Part shown: in pieces, positions 23,001 to 35,000 of the stretch
Layout of the letters: each line of letters opens with the position of its first letter
How positions within the stretch are numbered: position 1 is the stretch's first letter
Assembly (NCBI GenBank): GCA_002633005.1
Contig: NMRA01000990.1
Coordinates: 13,086-76,721, forward strand
Length of the DNA: 63,636 bases
Direction: 5' to 3'
Source of the DNA: Phoronis australis
Taxonomy: Eukaryota > Phoronida > Phoronidae
Notes under the pieces: model-generated
What the model saw: the letters and a program-made list of their open reading frames with translations, nothing else
What the model was told of the DNA's origin: nothing
Database searches by the model: none
Made by a program: the position numbers and the translations under genes

Positions 23001-26000
23001 AAATTCCGTATAAAGACAATTTACTATGGAAAAAACTTGTAACTTCACTAAAGAGCGCTTGATTGACGCCATTAGACTAGTCATGAGAACCACTAATTAA
23101 AAACATATATTCATCAATATGACATTAAATCCTATAAATTTTACCTGTTTTTCGTCGACTGCATCCAGGGTCCGAAGCAAGGATCATTACAATCGATCTA
23201 CAGTATCATAGTGCAAACAATTAAAAACAGACTCGTTTTGGCAGATCCATAATTGCAAAAGACAGGCAGATTCTGAAAAGATTGTCTGAAATTTCCATAG
23301 GTTAACAATAAGGTTCAATTAAATCTCTTGACAGATTTCCTTTGTAATTTCACGGCGGTATACGACTGTAGGGGAATAATGTTATCCTATCGGTGAAAAT
23401 TGACCTTTAATAATGATGTCTATTACTAATTTATTACGTATGTTGGTAGGTTGTCACGTGTATGTATGTCTCGGTTATTGTGGATTCACGAGTTGTTCCA
23501 TTGTAAGACTTTGGAAGTAAGAAAGACATGCTGGAACGTAGACCCGGGTAGAGTTCACTAGCTGTGTCGCAGCTTGAACAATTTATCCAAATTCGTGTGT
23601 AATCATTTAAAATACATGTAGTGGGGTAGCCGCGCAAAGGTCTTAGCGAGGACCTAGCGTTGTAAAACTTTGCGCAGATCGAATGATACTCGAATTTGTT
23701 CTTTGTTGTAGTATTTACTCTGTTGAGAAGTTGCGGTGTTAATACTTTAATGCTGTTTTCTTCACAATGACATGTCGGACTAATTAAGATTTTTGATTGT
23801 ATTCGACTCTTTTATGACACCAATAATGGTTATTGCAAGCTAAATATGGCTGTCTGTTTAGCTCAAGCAAATGTCCTGCGTCATCCGCTTGTTTGGTAAA
23901 ATACTTTGAAACATGCATTAAAAGTGCGATACAAGTTTCAATAAGTTGTTTGGAATTTTATTTTTGTCCATGGTCTCGTCACTGTGGTTCAAATGACATC
24001 TCATGATCAACTATTAAGGTGAGATGTCTTTACAAATGTTTTGGGCAATATTTTCACCAATTGGGCACTGATTAAATTTGGACAGTTTGTAATTGGAGCC
24101 TCTAGAAAACGCAAGATCAACAGCCTTGAAATGCATGTACCTATTATGAGCCCGGGGTAGAACCAAGATTCAATGGTAGTTGGGTAGAGAGGGTCTGGGA
24201 TGTTTTCGAGATTTGGATAAAATGTGGCTGTCCCAGGACAATAGCTTGCAGTACCCCTACCAGGGGCGGATCCAGGATTTTCAGTGAATTACGGGGGTAG
24301 GGGGAACAAGGCAGAGTATTTGCCAGGATTTTACCCGTCAGACATTCGCAGAACCGAACCGCCAAGTGGAATCTGGAAGAGTTGACGAATGAATACATGA
24401 ATGAATTGAAGTGTGTGTGTGTGTGTGCAGAGTGTCCGACATTCCATAAGAGAATACATTATGCAAGAGGAGGTCTTGTGGAACCGTGTCAAACGTGCAT
24501 TAATTATCTAAAATTAAACCTAATTTTCGGTTTATCGCGTCTCGTGATTAATTTTGTAATGGTGAGTTCTGACGCTCTTTTCTCTCAAAACACCCAAGTG
24601 AAGTTGGTGACTTAATTGTTATTGAGAGTGAGGTTGTTGGACATTTTATTCCATGTCGATTTAAATGAATCGATTTTGAATTGTTGAAGGACTACAGTGA
24701 TTCTTTTTTTTTCTGATTGGAACTGAAACCCTCCTTCCAGCTTTCAAAATAGTAAGTACAGGGTAGAATTACGTTGAATAAAATGGGTGGTCAGCAGACA
24801 TATTTTTATTTCTAGTTAAACTATTTTTACGTGTATCATAGTCGATGCGATCACTTACAGTTGTATGTTTACATCAGTGTTTTCTAGTAAATGCGTGACA
24901 TGTGCCAAGGTCTCTTAAAATTTGACAGTTCATCTGGATGCTCATTATTGCTTTATTCATGAAGAAATCCAAGAAAAAAAAAACAAACTATGACTGGCAT
25001 TTCCCATGTGATGATTTAACAATAGCGTATGACTTTATTTTTTGTTGTTCGCTTTTGTTTATGAATGACCAATATCCCTGTATGTTGTGGAAACATTTGT
25101 GTCTGAAAAAAAATTATCATTGTTCTCCTGTTAAATTTGCGTAACTCACTTCCAGTAGTTGTGAATTGTTTCAAATTGCCGAAAAAACAACCTCTTGTTT
25201 GTTTTGTTGTTTGATCTGTATAATGTTTTTGTTTTGTTATTCTCGTTTTTGATGTCGTATTCGAACCAACAGGCCCGGAGCCAGCATTGCGCAGGGGGTG
25301 GTTCGATTTTTTCAACGGTGGACTTTGATATTTTGCAAACGTCGACACTCTGAAGTTTTGATTACGGCCCTCAATTGACCCAGCTTAATCAGGGGAAGGG
25401 AAATTTGTATACACAACGGTGGCTCTCAGTTTATGTTTTTGAGATGAGACGAACTTAGTTATACCAGAGATGAGGATGAAGAGACGGCTCGCTGGTTCCC
25501 TAAGTGCCGCAGGGAACCTTAGGGAACCAGCGAGGCCATGGCGGTTGCTTGCAAAGAACGGGGCTCAACTCGGATGTAAGGTGATCCAAAACGGTCCCCT
25601 CGTCCTTTTCTGCCAAATTTTCAAATCAGTGATTACACCTTCTAGGACAGAGATTCACTTAACGAAACTTTTTATCTAGTTATATTTTCCATGTTAACGT
25701 TATTGCATTTTAAACAATTTGGCATGGGAATATTGATGAATTTTCAACCACGATACATTCATCAAATCCATATCAAGGTCGCATTATTTCACAGCGTGAC
25801 TGAAAAGTTTAGTTCTGCTGTTCCTGAACCTCACTCACCGGAACCACGCTCACGGCGGTTCGAAATTATATGTAGTTATCAGGCTACCCGCTAGTCTTCA
25901 CATAATCAGTGAGCCCTATTCAGTCTTCTTAAATTTCAAACCGTTGGTCGCCGCAGCCTGGACCCGTGCCCCAGATGTTGCCCCTAATTAAGAATGAGTC

Positions 26001-29000
26001 GTTCGATTAAAAATCACTATTGACAGTGATTGAAACTGAGCTCAACAATGAAATCAATGTATTAAGAACTAATCAAGTTTTTGCACACCCTTTAAATGGT
26101 TACTAAATGGACACAGATACAATAATTTATTCATGTTTGTTACTACTCATTAGCAGACAACCAAAGTAACGAACGGTGTGGCACTGTGGTTTGAGGCCGG
26201 GACTAATTTTTGAGAGAGACCCAACCTCTAATCTTGGCTTAACTGACTGTCAATCAAGCATTGCACAAAGATGTCTGCAACTCGTCTGAGCTCGGTATTA
26301 CTAGTGAATATGTGCAAAGGTGTATATTAGAACCTGGATATATTGAAAAAGCGAATCCTGTGGCTGTACTTATTTTAGGAAAAAATAATAACTGTCGGGA
26401 GTTCTGGTTTTGGAATTCTGGACAATCGAAATAGTGAACTTTCGAAGGTGGCAAACCTTCGTAGTAGTGGACCTTTGGAGTAGCGAAACTTGTGGCATCT
26501 AACCTTGGTAGTGTCAGATCTACGTTTTCAGTAAGGAGTTAGGATTCGCGCGACTCCGAGACGCGTAGCGCCGAGCCGGAGCGAAGGGCGGTAGGGGGTT
26601 CCCCCTGTTGTGTATTTTTTTGTTTTTAGTAGCTGATTTTGTTTTCCTGGCAACATTTTTTTTTAATTTTTATGTTTGATCCTGTCCCCAGGGCAGGGTT
26701 TGAAACCCTGCATCCCCCGCGTATATCTGCCTCTGCTAGGAAATCTTTTCCATCAAATCAGTTGCTTCTATGAAGTCTGTGAGTCTTTGGACCATTGACT
26801 CTAATGTCCAAAGTTTTTTTGGGTTTAGACCTACTTTCACACAAAATGTGAACTCGCTCTACGGCCGTTTTTTCAGGGCAAGCAAACACGGTTATAGTTA
26901 AATTTTGGTGTTTGAGCAACGACGGAGGGCTGGCTATAGTTAACTTATCGTCGGCTTATATATACATTATATCTTTAGCAGATAGGTGGGAGCTGGACCT
27001 TTTCCGCGGACGGGGGGGTTGTTCGAATCCCTCGAACCCCCCCCCCCCGTTGGCTACGGGCCTGACCAGGGTTTGTGTCCGGCTGCGCACGAGCATTTTA
27101 ATTGAGTACGGGTATTTTCCCTCAGGATTTCGGAATTTGTACTGGCAACTGATGAGACAGCCGTGTTAGAGACGTTGTCGTCATTATTAGTGTTTTGCTG
27201 TGTGTTTTTGTGGACGTAAATGGGAGGGGAAACTTACATGGAATAAATCAAATTGCTACCACTTTTCACGATGTTGACTAACTCATCCAAAATTGACAAG
27301 TTTCAACTCATGAGACCAACTAATTTCATGACAAAATCAACTTAAACATTGAATATATAAGTGATAACATACGCTGCTTGGAGGATTGTTCAGAAAATAT
27401 AAGTTTCACCATAAACCACTTTTGGAATGACAATTGTGCAAATATTACACCTGGAAAAAGTAGTAACATTGTATTGATTTAGTTGAAATGTCGAACAGTG
27501 TGTACAGGTATAATACCAAAGGCGCTTGAAAACGTGAACGTCACTTAAATGTAAAATGCAAAAATTTAAAAATTTATCGGCCTTCCGTTAGTGTAACGAC
27601 AAAGTCAGCTATGGTGGAGCGGAGAATTTTTCTGATTTCCGTTTAATTGACAAAAACTTGAGAGAGAATTTAATCATATCCTGAAATGAATCTGAACATC
27701 CGTCCACAAATCCTTCCTCATTGCAGCTGCAGTGCTTTAACGTGTCCGAGGTTCCTCATATCTGCTCATCCATTAGACGGCAGGGGGCCGNAAACAGAAC
27801 AGTAGCAACGTGCAGCGCGAGGAAATATTGCCCCGGATCGCGGCGTTCCCGTTTTTTTGTTTTTAGTCCATCGGTAGATTTTCCGAACAGAAGGTCCACA
27901 TACCCGGCTCAGCAACTTTGGTCCTGCGTTGCACATACAATCGCACCTTGCCCAATACCCCGAGACAACATGTTGGGCCCCCCTTATGGTATCCTTGATC
28001 CGCTTCTGAACCCCGAATCTGAGATTCACGATGACCCTGTTTGCCATTATCTCCTGGGATTTTGTAGTATTTTTTGTGAAATACTCTTACTGTATTTAAT
28101 TAATATTAAACAACATTACTATTTATGTCCACCTCTAGTCAGAATCTTAGGTCCCGGGATATAGCTGTTTGTTTGCTATTGATGAATGCCACATACATGT
28201 ACAAGTGTATCGATAAAGCTCGTGTGCACGTGAGAACTGCCAGTCAGCCAAGCTCTGCGTTCTAAAACCGCGATTCGTCACTTCGTCGTTTCAAGCAACT
28301 GAACTGCATACACGTATAGGCCTTAGATCTGTGTCGAAATGGTGAACTGCAGTATTGATTCGTTGACTGGAGAGAGATATTGAACTGAAAAAGGTTAATT
28401 TAGGTAAAGTTTTTTGTCATGAATGTGTTCTATTACAAATTGTGTGCTTGTACCATAATTTGCTTGCTTGTGTTCAGTGGAAGCGTGCTACTAGGCTACA
28501 TTAATTTGTGTGATCCAGCTGACCAATTGATAGTTTTGCAGTCTGAGATAGGCATATTAAGAATCATTACCGTAGCCAAGGGTGTTCGACAGGTGCCAAG
28601 GCAACCCCATCGCACCTGTCGTTCCAAAATCACATTAAGTTGACAAAAAAATTGGACAGGAAGTAATTCTGTAGGAATTAGGAAGTGTTTTGGAAAATAT
28701 GAAGTCTTGCGTACGTTGAATTTCCAATGTATTCTTTTCGTGAAAAATATTGGTACTTTTGTTAACGGAGAACTGTTAGCTAGCAAAACAACTGACTCAC
28801 TGAATCAGTCCAGCTATGTCGATGCTTATTCCTAAAAAGTGCATCGCGATAAGTTGAAAATTGGTGGTTCTCTCTTTTGTTAATACATGTCTTTCAGGTG
28901 TTGTTGCAGAACGAGTTTTGATATTCAAAAGGTCTACTCTATTCTGGTGTAAGTTTTATTGGAGAAAATTCATGCCGCATTTTATATCGGAATGGCATTA

Positions 29001-32000
29001 TACACTGCCTTGTTGAACAAGATATCCTTCGACTACTGGTACAAATTGAAGATGAAATGATTGATTTATTTTTAATGTTATTAATTTCTGAGACATTATT
29101 AAACGGTGATTTGAAACACAGTTAGAAGGTTCAAGGCTTTGCATCTACTGCTGTTCTTCTAAGACGCTCTTGAAGTTCACTCTCATCACTTCCCTTAGTT
29201 GACAAATCTGCAAAAAAATTTCAAACTTGAAGCCTAATTTTACTAAATCTGTCTGTGTTTGGTAAATTTCTAGACGAACCTCTAACACGTTTTCTCAAAA
29301 TATAAAATTAACTCACGGAAGTAAGAATTTGTTTTTTTGTTAAATATTAGCTTCACATTCAGCTTGAAATAAATGATAAATATAAAATTTGACAATGATA
29401 TTATTTCCAGTATTAATAATGCAATTGCTTTTTGGTCTAAATTGCTGCTTATAGTACCCAGAGATTTTATTACTTTATGCTTTGTTAATATCAAAGTTGG
29501 TGCGTCTTTTTTCGAAGTATCCGTTCTTTGCCTGATTCTTCTTAGAAAGGTTTTATCAGTCGTGTCTACGACATGCTTGGATTGAAGATGGCCATTATTG
29601 CATTTGTTTAAAAAATCTTTAAATCGTACTTGTATAAGGAAAATTGTGATCTAGTCTAGTGGGCTAAATTAATGTTAGATCTCGTACACGTACTCTAATA
29701 CTTTTCTGTTTAAACGTTGAGGCTTATGATTATTAATATGCATAACTTCAAATTAGAGACACATTTTGAAAGGACTTTTTGATCTTGCGTCTAGTATAGT
29801 CAGTAATGTGTTGGAGTTTCAACTGTTATAGTTAATTGATTCTATATGGGTGATACAAAACGTGGTTGTCAAAACGTTTCCACATTGTAGTCGATTTGAT
29901 TCATTCTTCAAGAAAACTTCTGGACTATAGCGAAGTATTTACAGTATTAAAAGTAAAAGATCGGTTTGATTATCAGCAGATTCTACGTGGACTTCCAATA
30001 TCATCTTATATCATCAGATATTTGAAGATAAAGGGTGCACTTGACCTTCTTTCAAAACTAAGCGGAATCTGCTTAAAATGTGACTGGTGAAAATGTAAAC
30101 TAGAAAATAGTTAATAATTGCATTACATATGTTCAAGATGCTCAAATGAAATTTTTTCAGTGAGACTCACTGATTAAGAAATTTATTACAATTGTTTGCT
30201 CAAATTGGCGTAGTCCATTGTGTTGTTTGTCTATTTGCCATGACATCACCGTAAATGATGCACGTATGTTTGGGTAGTTGCAACGTTGACGGCGTAGGTC
30301 TTCTATGAGATTGTTTCTATATCAGTTTGGCTCTTCTAAGAAAATATTAGTGTGCAATACTGTTTGTTGCTTAACTAGACTTTCCTCACTTCAACAAAAA
30401 TTTAAAAGTATCATTCCTCAGTTTCGCCAATACAAAATATCATTATTACATTTTAAGTAGATTAAATTATAAACATACAATAAACTTGCACCTATACTTG
30501 CAGCGATGGTCATATTTTGAGTCAGTCGTGTGCGATTAGTAATAATAGCTTTGGTTGCTTTGTTGAATCTTGTGATTGACCTTGATTGATTAAATATACA
30601 TGCATGTGTACAACTCACACCCGTACACGTGTATACATACATTATGTGCTTAACAGTACAGGGTACAGCAATAAATATTATGACCTTGTAATCAAGTAAT
30701 AAGGGAAAGTTTAATACTCTGGTTTGTTTGCTTTGGGGGCTTGAGCAAAAGCAATGTTTTTGCTTGTTTTTATTATATCAGTTGTTCAATATTTTTAGGA
30801 AATGACATTACCCAAGAAATATTTATGTTCTTAGACAAGAGTGTACATTTTTGTGATGGTAGAAGCAAAAATAATAATAACTCGCCTTACATTTGACTTT
30901 TTCGACCTTTGAAACCAAAATTCTAGCCCGTCATCACAAATTGCAGCTTGCAAAAATTGCCCACAAATTCATGCACCAAATTGATTTGAGGTCACCGAAA
31001 AAGTGCTTACATTATGCTTTTACCTGCGATGTACAGGTAAATATTCCCAAATTTTAGGCCGCAAGATTTTGTTCTTAATGTTTGATGAAATTCTTTCTCT
31101 CTACAAGCATTGAAAGCCCTGGATGCGCGTGTTGCAATGCAAATCAAATTCGTACAGCCTGACGTTCCCGTAAGGGCTTTGTACATCTATCGTACTATCG
31201 CATATTCTTTCGCGAGTTAAAAATACTTGTCGCAAGCCTCGGTACAAGTTGAATCAGTGCACTCTAACAGTCACGTGCTTCCCAGTAACCAAGTATAGAA
31301 CGTAAACTTGAACATATTCTTTGAAAAAATACTCACGACACTCTTGTTATTGATCTGCAGTGTGACTGTCATCAAAGTCCTTAAACAAGAAACGAAGATA
31401 TACATGTATAGTGTAACAATGAGTGCAAAATTCCTCCTTTTGTTTGCTCTTCAATTTTTGTGATTCACACGATTGAAAATTATCTTGTCGAAAAACAAAA
31501 CCGCTTAAGTTATACCTAGCCGAATGTCGAATTATGCATTCAATGTTATCGGTTTGGGACAGAAATTGTATTACTTTTGGTTCAATTTCTTAAGATGGCA
31601 TCAACAAAGGGATTGATGGTCGGGAAATTTTCAGTTCATTTATCACAACAAACGTTATCTGGCTTATACTGTTTACGTTTTCAATTATTAGTTTTCCATT
31701 GAATAACATGCTTCAAAATAATACCTATTCCTTGCGGCTTTCCATAGTCGGGTAATTCGAGTTTGTTCCCTTAGCACGGAATACAGTGTACGTGTCATGT
31801 AATTATGCACAGAATTGGTAGACTCATAACAACACGTGACCCCAGCATGCTTGTCGAAGGATTACTTCGCCTTCGGAAGCAGCAAACAATAGTGGGGTTT
31901 TGCTATTAAACTTTCGTAAAAGACGGGTTCTTTTGGAAATGGAATTTGTTGTTAAGTAAAATGAGATTATGACCCACTGTAGACTGCGTTAGTGACAAAT

Positions 32001-35000
32001 TCAAACCACGCAGTCTCTTACAGAATACCACATCTCTGTTGACAACTGCAAACATAATACACTGCTACTCGAAACGTTGATACAGTTACCGCATTTTAAA
32101 CGCATCCTGCAGTTCTGAAATTCAATTTCAGTGAGATAAATAACGATTGGACGCTTTCCAGAGCTGTTGGCGTTTTATTGAAGTTCGTCAAAAGTTAAGG
32201 GTTGCGATAAGTGGAGCAGTGGGTGCTTGTTCCGAAAAAAATCAAAGATATGGAATAGGCGCAAACTTGAGTGTGGTCGTTGTTCAAATGTTTTTTGTGC
32301 TACGGAAACCTCCAATTCGTGAATGTCTGGGTATCGTTAACACCCTCAGTTTTTTAGACACCCTCAATATTTCAAATTCTCTCTTGGTTACGTTTCACTC
32401 GGAACAGTATTCTTTCCAATCGAGTTTTACACCAGTAAACGTCAGTGACGTTCTTATAGTCGGATGACTACCCGGGGAGCAAAAAAATCGCTTGCTGTAC
32501 GCGAATACTGCGAATAATGATCCTCTGCTGGGACCTCGACCGTGCGCGCAAATAACTTGGTCGAACAGTGTTGCAATTCGATACGACCTGGGATATTTTA
32601 ATTGGATAATCAGGACATTTTGAAAAATTGATATGTTTTTCCACCACAACGCTTGAAACGTTGATCGTTTCAGAGGTATTGGAAACATCACTGTTTCGTA
32701 CCGTTTTGTAACTTGTTCTGCCGATGTGCAGAGCTTTCTTCGGCACATCCGAAAATTTGCGAAGTCAGAAATACTTGTCGACGAAACGAGTCAAAGATCG
32801 AATCTGGACTATTTCATGTTCACGAGATACAATTCCGTTCACAACATGACAAGTCATCTATAGGATTGTTCTCTGTTAGTGTTCTTGGAACTTGCTTTGG
32901 CAACAACTAACTAATGGTCGGACCCACATGAGTTGTTTCATACGTCCCAGGTATCAGTCGGGAGAAGTGTAGAGACACAAACTCAGCACGCATTATGCTT
33001 GAAATTCCAGGTCGCACAGTTTGACTTGACACGAGAGGCCAAAACCTGAGCTTTCATTTGAGTTTGGGTGTGTAGAGTAGTATTATTGCATCATTCTGAC
33101 GTGTGGAGACTGAATTCAATAATAGCAGTTAGTTAACGGTAACGATGTAATTTTATTGTTAAAATAGAAACATTCTTGTCATGGTTGCCCTGCCGTATTA
33201 AAAAGATTAACGGGCATTCAGTTGATGAAAGCGGATTATGAAATTAATCACTACGAGTGAATATCACCTTAATGCAGGTCACCAAAGAACAGTCGTGTCT
33301 GGGAATTGCACTTGTTGTGTAAGCGAAAGCGACCTACATGTAGGCCTAATTTTGTTATTTGATCTCGATGCTCTGTTCTAAACGTCACTAATATACGGCG
33401 AGCTTAATAAATATTTCTCAAAACAATTAAAATGATAGCAATGACGCTTGCTTGATTTTAATCAGGCCACATTTTTATTGCTCAAACGTGTATCGAGTTT
33501 TTAAATTTTAGTGAAATGAAGTACAGTTTTGACGTGACAGTGTACGTCTAATTATTGATTTCCAGATTTTGTTCTATTAATATATGGACTGGTGTACACG
33601 TGACGCATTGTACTACTGGGTGATTTTATATAAAGAATGGAATTTTAAATTTTTATTTAGATATTTTTCTAGTATTCAATTGTTTGACAGTGCAACATGT
33701 TATAATTTTTGTGGTGACTGCTATTGTTCTACCGCCCAATATTTTCCAATTGTACATATTATCTATCCGTATTTCTTTCTATATTTTGTCCAAGTGGCCG
33801 TGGGATCCAAATGGCAGTCGGCTACTTGAGACGCAACCTGAAATTGCGGCTTTTGTTCAAGTTGTTGAATTTTTGTATTCCTTGTTTGCTTGTCATCAAA
33901 TCAGCCGTGATTGTAGCGTTGCATGTTCTCTGAGACCATATATTTTTGACATTTCCCTCTTTACGCACCACTCTGAAGCGAAATGTTGAATAAAGTAAAT
34001 CAGCAGAAATCTCAAATTTTTAGTTACAATATAGAAAGTTGTATAAACGCCGAAACACCATTTTGAACGTCTGATTGTAAAAGGGTCAAACGAGAGTCAA
34101 AAAAAAAACAAATTGCAACACCTTTTATTTGGTTAGTCACGCTCTCTTTAATTAATTCCTTGCGATTATTAAATGCCCCTTTAAATGTATTCAAGAACTG
34201 ACAAATGTATCAATTTATCGCGTGTACACGTGAAAACTGTCTGGAAAAGCGCTCTTTTTAAAAGCAACGCTTCGCCAGGCCAGACTGCTGCCACGTCGTC
34301 TCAAGAATAGCAGAACAATTTGTGCTTGCGTCGAAATAGGAGACAAATGATTGATTGGATTTCTGAACAGCAATCTTGACAAGAAGAATGGTTTAGGTGA
34401 AATGTGTTTCAACGTGCGTTTAATTTGTAGAGAACTCTTTATTCTTTTCCTGAACGTTTTGCCTGCTTGGATTTTGTTGGATGCCATTTACAAGTTGAAA
34501 TGTGTTTAGTTCCGTGTGCCCGTGTTCCTGACCAGTAACAGACCCTTTACCAAGGATTGCCCTGCATTTTTTCCATAAAAAACTTCATACTTCAGTTGCG
34601 TTTTGATAACATCCTATGCCAATGGCCAATTTACCCTATATTGATTTCCTCTCTTCCTTCTATTTCTGTTAGTTCCTGACTTTAATTTGTTAGAAATTAT
34701 TTTGGACCTCAGGAAAAAAGTGAAACTGGACTTAACAAATTATTTTGACCATGTTTTTCAATTCATGCCTCCAGCAGAGATTGGTTTGGGGTAGACCTAG
34801 TAATTAAGGAAAAATGAGACGACCATGTAAGCTTTACCCATATAATTGCAGTTTTCATATACACTAACAATACTTTTGCCTTGATCTCTCGAAAAATTGA
34901 TCTCTTAAAATGATAAACTTTTAAGTTTAAATATCAAGGTCACGTTAATGACAATAACAGTGATAGCTTGTCTTAGCTACAACCAGTCGTAAGTCGGACT

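Noticed and set aside
27005-27066. TTCGAATCC as a tRNA T-arm
   Set aside because: No anticodon arm, D-arm or acceptor stem can be drawn; it is part of a G/C-run transposon end.
27721-28164. 147-aa open frame with an N inside
   Set aside because: It overlaps GC-rich repeat pieces and a contig join at 27791; no domain is visible on either strand.
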